Origin: Zygnema cylindricum
Lineage: Eukaryota; Streptophyta; Zygnematophyceae; Zygnematales; Zygnemataceae
DNA: 64,000 bases
Reading direction: 5' to 3'
Assembly: GCA_037447655.1 (NCBI GenBank)
Contig: JBBHKE010003430.1
Coordinates: forward strand, 511,822-575,821
Each line of letters opens with the position of its first letter. Within the stretch, counting starts at the first letter, position 1. Of this stretch, positions 56,657-64,000 are shown one piece after another. Under the pieces are notes generated by a model that saw only the letters and a list, made by a program, of their open reading frames with translations, was not told the DNA's origin and searched no databases. The position numbers and the translations under genes are program-made.

Positions 56657-57350
56657 CTAGTAAATTAACGCCCGTTACACGGGCATGGACCGTGTCCTGT
56701 TTATAACGTCCGGACTATTCAAGTCGTCCGTACGGATAATTGTAGACGCGACCCAAATCAACACAACCATTGACGAAAATAATTTACGACACGAAATCAT
56801 ACTTGTTGAAAAAGACGGCTAGCTTCTGAACTGCCAGCATACTATAATCAGATGGCCACGAACGAATGACTGAAGGGTGAAGACTATTTAGTGCATGTGG
56901 CGGCTTTAAGTTAATTCATTGACATGGCCGAACAGCCAAGATCTGACGGTTAAGAACGATTGTCGAGGGAGTACTTTGAAAGCTACCCGTTTGCCTACGT
57001 AGGCCAAGGGACAACGCTACCCGTTTGCTGACGTGGGTTGAGGGACAAAGTTACTTGTTCGTTGACGTAGGCCGAGGGACACGCCGTTTACGGGTGCAGA
57101 CGAACAGAAAGTCTGCCTATTTAAAGATTTTCAAACGGACGACCAACGGTCTATAGTTTTTATGTAGATGTTAAGCCTATGTTCCATCAGGAAATTATGT
57201 AATTGTACGGCCAACATTACATTTTATTATATTTTTAGCGATATTTTTCCGCAAAGAGCTTGTAAAGCACGTGTTCTAAATTGAGTGGTACCACTTAAGC
57301 TTAGACCTTACTGTGAAAATCCTCAATTACTTTTACACCGACCAAAATTA
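56657..57350 (-). mobile_element. Candidate Helitron 3' end and adjacent sequence
   Basis: On the minus strand a hairpin GCCCGT-GTA-ACGGGC is followed by nine bases and CTAG, and the next base is T. This is the Helitron end pattern (hairpin, short spacer, CTRR, inserted between A and T). The other end was not found, so the right limit is arbitrary. Plant genomes also contain other repeats with similar GCCCGT...ACGGGC ends. Confidence 0.35.
56984..57085. repeat. Three-copy tandem repeat, 34-bp unit
   Basis: Units begin tacccgtttgcctacgtagg, tacccgtttgctgacgtggg and tacttgttcgttgacgtagg at 56984, 57018 and 57052, exact 34-bp spacing. Confidence 0.88.
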
Positions 57351-57355
57351 TCTTA

Positions 57356-58064
57356 GGGCGTGTCCCCATGTGTTCAAGTAAGGGATTTTTTCCGTTGTTT
57401 ACACAGATAATGGGACTTCCTACTTGAAATTTTTTACACCGTACGAAAAATGGGCAAAAACTCAAATACAATTTGCGTCATCTTGGAACTTGAAAGGTAC
57501 GGCGATTTGGCATTATCATCATCGCAACCCACTTCCAGCTCATCTTCACACTTGCACTGAAATCAAATCGCGCCCTTCTTTTAATCAAAACACTACCCTA
57601 TTTACGAATAGGAAGCCTGGGTTGCACGCGTCAAAAGTTTTCATTTGTTTTTTTGCAGCTGGGAGAATACAAGACAAAAAAATTGTTTGTCCGTTTGCTT
57701 ATGTTGTCCACTTGTGGGCGTCTACAAATGTCATTTTGTAGATGTAGGCGATTGCTTATGTCGTTCATGTGTGGGCGTCAACAAATGACAGTTGGCTTCG
57801 ACAATTGTCCCAGTATGTCAGGAGCTCTTTGCGGCGTACAAATGTCCGCAGTTTGTTCCGAGATCGTCGGCGTCTACAAATGTCAGCAGTTTGTTGGCGT
57901 CTTCAGGTGTCGCAAGTATTGGCGACCTGTACAATTGCCACATATTCAAAATAATGAACGCGCAAGTAACGATTGACATAGGCACACTTTGAAAAGAACA
58001 CTGTAAAATCAGCGTTAAATTCCAAAATAACGTTTCAAAATATCGGTTACATGGGGACACGCCC
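57356..58064. mobile_element. Harbinger-like element copy W, 709 bp
   Basis: Inverted ends gggcgtgtccccatgt and acatggggacacgccc, 16 bp perfect. The 3-bp duplication tta is at 57353-57355 and 58065-58067. The interior has a repeated word based on gtgggcgtctacaaatgtc (57710-57900). Non-coding. Confidence 0.8.
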
Positions 58065-58067
58065 TTA

Positions 58068-58465
58068 AAATCTTCATTTGTGTACCATGTACGTGCGCAC
58101 GAGGTCATCGTACGACACAACTTTTGTACTCTTTCGAGACTCCTTGTCAGAGACCAACTCAACTTTTTGGGGTTTTTGGATAAATCAACATTATAATAAA
58201 ATGCGTGACAAAAGAGCAATACTAGATTACTTTTGTATTTTCGGTTGGATTTTAGAAGGTACATATCATGTGCAGATTTTTCGAATTCTATTGGTCATCC
58301 ATCATCACACCTATCTTTCTCATCCAACATGCCGTTGTTAGGTTCGCTGTAGAAACAAGTAAATTTGTTACGTTCTACATACTGTTTCATATTTGATTAG
58401 TGCTAATCTGGTTTCAGTTTTTGTAGTTGCTTTATTTCGTTTGCTGCGTGTTGTCCTGTACAGTA
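58068..58465. other. No gene seen
   Basis: AT-rich, no recognisable frame. Confidence 0.4.
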
Positions 58466-58676
58466 CACCGCCAATCGTTATTAGCGTTGTGTACGCTAAT
58501 TTCGTCCCGCTTTTTTTTTATTCTCAAATAGAGTTATCCACACTATTTAAAAAAACCCTAATTCCTAATTAGAATAGACAATTTCTTCAAAAAATTTCAA
58601 ATTCCCAATTAGCGTAAACCACGCTAATTATTCGTATACGCTAAAAAAACTTACACGCTAATAACGATTGGCGGTG
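58466..58676. mobile_element. TA-flanked MITE7 copy b, 211 bp
   Basis: Perfect inverted ends of at least 21 bp starting caccgccaatcgttattagc, with TA on each side. The interior has further cgctaat words in both directions, so it can fold along much of its length. Confidence 0.85.
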
Positions 58677-58822
58677 TAGTTTATGTTACTACATGGGAGG
58701 AAAGAAGAAAAATCCTGCAACACCACAGTCTACATCTCCGCAGTTCTGACACTCCGGAACCAAAACCAAACCGAGTTGCAGGGCTTTAGCGCTGCTCAAT
58801 TTGAGGAAGAAGAAGATACACT

Positions 58823-59930
58823 TGAAAACCGGAGTCTGCCATTTCGGGTAACCAAGGAGAAACTTGGGACCACGGTGGTACAGTCCAGCAGAGGAAACTC
58901 AAGTCCAGACTCAGATTCGTTACGAAGTGCATGGAATTAGACCAGGTAGGAGAGAGAGAGAGAGAGAGAGTAATAGGCATTCACATGTAAAACGAGATAG
59001 GAAAGGCTTTTAGGAATCCATTATAAGATAGGAGTAAAAACAAAAGATGTAACTCTAGACAATTTGTCCCTTTCAAATAAAGCCTTGTCTCTTTCCCCGC
59101 TTCTGTGAATGATGATTCAAGATTTGCAAAAAGTGAACTACTTAAACCTAAGTGCAAGCAAAGAATCTAAGTGGCTGTCCAATGACAAAGCGCCACGTGA
59201 CTAATATGACAACTACAATAATGCGCCTACAATAATGCACCTGTAGAGGCGCTGACACACATACCCACCCAAAATAGTGTACCCTAAAAGTATTGCGTAT
59301 CAAAGTGGGTACGATTCGATTTCGCGTGAAGTTGAAATCGGTATAGTGCCGAATCGGAATATTGCCCAGAGTCGCAAGAAAAACAACACTCCCACTCGAC
59401 TCTGTGGCGATTTTACGTAGCTTTGACCGGGACCGTAGTTGACCGCGATGCTTCCTCGATATGCTGCAAAGCGAACAAAAAATAAATTCCCAACGGCGCG
59501 TGATAGATTCGTCGCCGTACGTGTCTTGAAAATTTTGTACTTCGACGTCACTTCCATAAAGGTGAGTTTCGTCGCTACTCCACAAATTTGGTCCGTACAG
59601 GACCGTTTAAAAACATACGTGGCGATCAGTAAATGCCACGATAGCGTGCAGGACCAGAATAAAAAAAGAGTACACCTGCACAAAATTGATTCGTCAAGAA
59701 AATCAGATCACATTGAGTGTGCTATCGCCGACGTACCCCGTGGACGACACGCGCATGATTACGTCCGGAAATAATGCTCCAATTAGTACGCTGTCGAAAT
59801 CCGGACATCCAATTAATAAGGTTCGGATACTACGCTCCAATATCGTCGCGAGAATATTTCGGTGGTCCTCCTGAACGTCCACGTTCGGAATTGAAGTGCT
59901 CAAAAATATTTAGGGGCTCTCATTTTCGTT
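58823..59930 (-). repeat. 3' LTR of C1 (5' limit uncertain)
   Basis: The low-coordinate end is defined by the match to 61659. It includes a GA microsatellite at 58951-58969. The proposed upper limit is a TGAACG on the minus strand following a purine-rich stretch near 59935; an alternative is the TGTTGTT at about 59387. Confidence 0.6.
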
Positions 59931-59934
59931 CATT

Positions 59935-61018
59935 TCCATCTTTCGTATTTGTTCTCGTTAGTCATCAGATTTTCCTCCTCCTTTTCTCTAGACTTAGAGA
60001 AAAGATTCCCCTCAGGAAACTTTCCTTCTTTTAAACCTGTTTTTCCTACGCATAGGAGCAACTTGTTAGTGACGACTGCTTTAGTAAGCATGTCCGCTGC
60101 GTTCTCATTGTCCGGCATGTAGTAGAAGGCCACCGCTTCTGCTGTAGTGTTATCCCTGATAAAGTGGTTGCTCATAGAGATGTGTTCCGTCTTAGGGTGA
60201 TTGATAGGGTTTTTAATCAGGGCGAGGCAACTCTAACTATCAGTATAGATTAGAGTTTTCCTCGATTGTGTGAATCCGAGTTCGTTGAGGAATTCCCTTA
60301 GCCATAGAACCTCCTTTAGTGTGGCAGCTGCCGCCATGTATTTAGCCTCCATTGTCGAAAGGGCGATTGTCTTTTGGAGCTTCGAACTCCAGCTCACGCT
60401 TCCATCGCCTATATTGCAAAGGTATCCGGTGGTCGATTTGCTGCTGCTTAAGTCCCCTCCCCAGTCAACGTCAGTAAATGCGTGAATTTCGACGTTGTCG
60501 TGTTTTCCGCCGAGTGTGCGAGTATAATTTATTGTTCCCTTTAAATATTTGAGGACTCTCTTTACCGCTGACCAATGCTGTTGTCCTGGTCGGTGTAGGA
60601 ATTTGCTCAGTATTTCGACGGATGTGGCAATATCCGGACGGGTGCAATTCATGGCGTAGATGAGTGCTCCTACTGCCTCTCGATATGGTGCCTGTATAGG
60701 ATCATCTTGATTCTTTGAGAGCTCCTCGATGAATTTCACCCCTAACTCAAGTGGAGTTGAGATTCCATTTGCGTCTTGCAATCGAAACCTGGTGAGTAAC
60801 TCTCCAATATATTTCCTTTGTGATAATTGAATGGTTTTCTCCTCTTTGTTCCTAATGACTTCTATCCCAAGAACATACTTTTTCTCGCCTAGTTCTTTCA
60901 TTTCGAATGAGTTAGATAGCATCCTTGTCTCGATTTTGACTCTCTCGTTTGTCTTTCTCCTTGTGGGGAAATCTCCCCTTTCCAGATGCGAATGCGGAGC
61001 TCTCTCCATTGAGCTCAC
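59935..61018 (-). pseudogene. C1 RT C-terminus and RNase H
   Basis: Reads MKELGEKKYVLGIEVIRNKE, YREAVGALIYAMNCTRPDIA, HAFTDVDWGGDLSSSKSTTG (RNase H D), SKLQKTIALSTMEAKYMAAA (E in a MEAE-like motif, here MEAK), LIYTDS (D), then an in-frame TAG (60232-60234 region) before SCLALIKNPINHPKTEHIS and YYMPDNENAADMLTKAV. C2 has the same stop. At its start the frame is fused to gag by deletion. Confidence 0.87.
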
Positions 61019-61644
61019 AATTGGACATGATCTGAGTGTTGAACTTGTCTTTCAGGAGAGCTTCGACAACCTCGTTCCATTTCCAAGTCGTGGGGTCCGA
61101 TCGATCAAGCCATGTGAGTATGGGTTTGTACTCAACGAGCAGGGATAGCATGAGGAGCGTGATCTTGGTGTACATGGGAAGAATGAAACCAATAGCGTCG
61201 GCTTCGGCCAAGAGGTTAGCGTAGTGTGAGGTGTAAGCCTCCATCGATGTGCCATCTTGGTAGATAGTAGTCATGAGTGATTTGCCCAGCTTGATTCGTG
61301 TAGTCATTCGTGAAAGCTTGTGATTCGTCGCGAGTGACTCCCAAATTTGTGCAAAAGATTTGCACTGAGTGACGTTGCGAAGCTGGTTATCGGCTAGACC
61401 TCTGATCAAAGTGTTCTTTGCTTTGATCTTTTTCATATCCCATTCTGTCATTGATTTATTCTCATCAGCTTTGATGTCGTTTGCGTCTGCAGGTACTCAA
61501 CTTTGATGTCGTTTGCGTCTGCAGGAACAAGACGCAGCTTTGTTCAGGTAACGATACCCAAACAGCCTCTCTCCTCAAGGGCTGCTTCAGCTCGGCATCT
61601 CCATAGTTGGTAATTTGTGCCTTCGAACTTGTCGAGATTGGAAT
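60912..61644 (-). pseudogene. C1 gag
   Basis: The start region reads NLDKFEGTNYQLWRCRAEAA (UBN2/Retrotran_gag type) at about 61640-61580. A 32-bp tandem duplication and stops follow near 61460-61530. The open 179-codon part (61451-60912) has MTEWDMKKIKAKNTLIRGLA and TTIYQDGTSMEAYTSHYANL, ending in a basic stretch GKGRFPHKEKDKRESQNRDK. The deletion junction with RT lies just after it, before any zinc knuckle. Confidence 0.85.
61463..61526. repeat. 32-bp tandem duplication in C1 gag
   Basis: ctttgatgtcgtttgcgtct occurs twice in a row, each followed by gcagg, 32 bp apart. Confidence 0.85.
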
Positions 61645-61658
61645 GGGGGCCCGTAACC
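61645..61658 (-). other. Primer-binding site of C1
   Basis: Minus-strand GGTTACGGGCCCCC follows the LTR; it differs at two positions from the half-tRNA iMet site of the other copia elements. Confidence 0.65.
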
Positions 61659-62753
61659 TAAAAACCAGAGTCTGCCCTTTCGGGTAACCAAGGAGAAACT
61701 TGGGACCACGGTGGTACAGTCCAGCAGAGGAAACTCAAGTCTAGACTCAGATTTGTTAAGAAGTGCAGGGAATTAGACCAAGTAGGAGAGAGAGATAGAG
61801 AGTAATAGGCATTCACATGTAAAACGAGATAGGAAAGGCTTTTAGGAATCCATTATAAGATAGGAGTAAAAACAAAAGATGTAACTCTAGACAATTTGTC
61901 CCTTTCAAATAAAGCCTTGTCTCTTTCCCCGCTTCTGTGAATGATGATTCAAGATTTGCAAAAAGTGAACTACTTAAACCTAAGTGCAAGCAAAGAATCT
62001 AAGTGGCTGTCCAATGACAGAGTGCCACGTGTCTAATATGACAACAACAATAATGCGCCTACAATAATGCACCTGTAGAGGCGCTGACACACATACCCAC
62101 CCAAAATAGTGTACCCTAAAAATATCGTGGATCAAAGTGGGTACGATTCGATTTCGCGTGAAGTTGAAATCGGTATAGTGCCGAATCGGAATATTGCCCA
62201 GAGTCGCACGAAAAACAACACTCCCACTCGACTCTGTGGCGATTTTACGTAGCTTTGACCGGGACCGTAGTTGACCGCGATGCTTCCTCGAAATGCTGCA
62301 AAGCGAACAAAAAATAAATTCCCAACGGCGCGTGATAGATTCGTCGCCGTACGTGTCTTGAAAATTTTGTACTTCGACGTCACTTCCATAAAGTTGAGTT
62401 TCGTCGCTACTCCACAAATTTGGTCCGTACAAGACCGTTTAAAAACAGACGTGGCGATCAGTAAATACCACGATAGCGTGCAGGACCAGAATAAAAAAAA
62501 ATACACCTGCACAAAATTGATTTGTCAAGAAAATCGGATCACATTGAGTGTGTTGTGACCGACGTACCCCATGGACGACACGCGCATGATTACGTCCGGA
62601 AATAATGCTCCAATTAGTACGCTGTCGAAATCCGGACATCCAATTAATAAGGTTCGGATACTACGCTCCAATATCGTCGCGAGAATATTTCGGTGGTCCT
62701 CCTGAACGTCCACGTTCGGAATTGAAGTGCTCAAAAATATTTAGGGGCTCTCA
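61659..62753 (-). repeat. LTR shared by C1 (5') and C2 (3')
   Basis: Nearly the same sequence as 58823-59930. Its minus-strand terminus reads TA, not CA. Confidence 0.7.
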
Positions 62754-62763
62754 TTTTCGTTCA

Positions 62764-64000
62764 TTTCCATCTTTCGTATTTGTTCTCGTTAGTCATCAGA
62801 TTTTCCTCCTCCTTTTCTCTAGACTTAGAGAAAAGATTCCCCTCAGGAAACTTTCCTTCTTTTAAACCTGTTTTTCCTACGCATAGGAGCAACTTGTTAG
62901 TGACGACTGCTTTAGTAAGCATGTCCGCTGCGTTCTCATTGTCCGGCATGTAGTAGAAGGCCACCGCTTCTGCTGTAGTGTTATCCCTGATAAAGTGGTT
63001 GCTCATAGAGATGTGTTCCGTCTTAGGGTGATTGATAGGGTTTTTAATCAGGGCGAGGCAACTCTAACTATCAGTATAGATTAGAGTTTTCCTCGATTGT
63101 GTGAATCCGAGTTCGTTGAGGAATTCCCTTAGCCATAGAACCTCCTTTAGTGTGGCAGCTGCCGCCATGTATTCAGCCTCCATTGTCGAAAGGGCGATTG
63201 TCTTTTGGAGCTTCGAACTCCAGCTCACGCTTCCATCGCCTATATTGCAAAGGTATCCGGTGGTCGATTTCCTGCTGCTTAAGTCCCCTCCCCAGTCAGC
63301 GTCAGTAAATGCGTGAATTTCAACGTTGTCGTGTTTTCCGCCGAGTGTGAGAGTATAATTTATTGTTCCCTTTAAATATTTGAGGACTCTCTTCACTGCT
63401 GACCAATGCTGTTTCCCTGGTCGGTGTAGGAACCTGCTCATTATTCCGACGGCTGTGGCGATATCCGGACAGTTGCAATTCATGGCGTAGATGAGTGCTC
63501 CCACTGCCTCTCGATATAGAGCCTCTATGGGATCATCTTGGTACTCTGATAGCTCCCCAATAAACATCTCTCCCAGCTCGAGTGGAGTTGAAACTGCATT
63601 TGCGTCTTGCAGTCAAAATTTGGTGAGTAACTCTCCAATATACTTCCTTTGTGACAGCTGAATAGTTCTCTCTTCTTTGTTTCTAATCACTTGATTCCAA
63701 GGACGTACTTTATCTCACCCAGATCTTTCATTTCGAATGAATTAGATAGCATCTTTTTGATTTTTGATATATCGTCTTTTGTTTCCCCGACTATCATTAA
63801 ATCCTCTACGTAGATAGCAATGATGATGTTCAATTCCTTATGATAGTAGACTGAGTGGTCGGACTAAATTCTAGTGAATCCTTCGCTTTGTAGCAGTTGA
63901 TCAATTTTCAAGTTCCAAGACCTCGGGGATTGTTTTAGTCCGTAAAGAGCTTAGATAGTTTGCAAACCTTGTTTGGGTCCATGGGGCTTTCATAACCCTC
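62764..64000 (-). pseudogene. C2 reverse transcriptase and RNase H
   Basis: RNase H reads YREAVGALIYAMNCNCPDIA, HAFTDADWGGDLSSRKSTTG, STMEAEYMAAA and LIYTDS, followed by the same TAG as in C1. RT upstream (63700-64000) reads MLSNSFEMKDLGEIKYVLG, an active-site region IAIYVEDLMIVGE (63800-63811 encodes YVED where YVDD is expected), a TAG in place of Gln before SDHSVYYH, and the LYGLKQSP-type region at the window edge. Frameshifts near 63700. Not functional. Confidence 0.85.

Larger units (their letters stand above)
58823..62753 (-). mobile_element. C1: internally deleted copia element sharing an LTR with C2
   Basis: The 3' LTR ends at 58823 (tgaaaacc, minus-strand ...GGTTTTCA) and the 5' LTR begins at 61659 next to a primer site (61645-61658). 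Between them are RNase H, the RT end and gag, on the minus strand. Protease, integrase and most of RT are missing. All of 58823-60900 repeats at 61659-63730, so the outer LTR limits (about 59930 and 62753) cannot be set by comparison. Confidence 0.8.
61659..64000 (-). mobile_element. C2: second copia copy, runs off the window
   Basis: Same family as C1 in the same orientation, 2.83 kb downstream. It keeps RT sequence that C1 lost; the rest lies beyond 64000. Confidence 0.8.

Noticed and set aside
55620-56706. Open frames at 55620-55847, 55844-56065 and 56437-56706
   Set aside because: Short, no domain or conserved neighbour, AT-rich codons; treated as chance.

Overview
This is a eukaryotic nuclear window built almost entirely of transposable elements. 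I find no host gene that I can support. It contains nested Ty1/copia and Ty3/gypsy LTR retrotransposons and a dense nest of short non-autonomous DNA transposons (hAT-like with 8-bp target-site duplications, Harbinger-like with 3-bp TTA/TAA duplications, and TA-flanked elements). A run of 10 N (36353-36362) marks a draft-assembly gap. The species cannot be fixed. Gypsy primer sites match an initiator-Met tRNA 3' end of the TGATACCA type, and the copia primer sites match the anticodon arm of an initiator-Met tRNA. This fits the plant/green lineage but does not prove it.

1-25 kb is a copia-in-copia nest. A decayed plus-strand element (E0) is split by three insertions: a non-coding LTR element with LTRs that look identical (1702-5465, TSD aattc), a 6.4-kb coding copia on the minus strand (Copia-A, 5651-12075, TSD atgag), and another copia (E1) starting at 12249. 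E1 is itself split by a gag-only derivative E2 (16591-20803) and a sister copy E3 (21531-25038). E0, Copia-A, E2 and E3 share an unusual layout: the first gag ATG lies exactly 20 nt before the end of the LTR, and the gag frame runs through the LTR/primer-site junction. Copia-A and E1-E3 LTRs also carry a tRNA-like module antisense to the element.

25.2-31.5 kb holds a truncated, decayed chromovirus-type gypsy (G1). 43.4-51.2 kb holds a complete copy of the same family (G2, TSD tgacc) with an intact 888-aa pol ORF but frameshifts in gag and protease. 31.5-43.4 kb and 51.2-58.7 kb are gene-free and filled with small inverted-repeat elements, many nested and several with perfect 8-bp duplications. 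Two elements, at 39349 and 39836, sit head to tail sharing one 8-bp duplication, and a paralogous empty site is visible near 51.31 kb.

58.8-64 kb holds two tandem copies of a third copia family (C1, C2) that share an LTR. C1 has gag fused by deletion to the end of RT and RNase H. Many of the inactivating changes look like CpA-to-TpA transitions.
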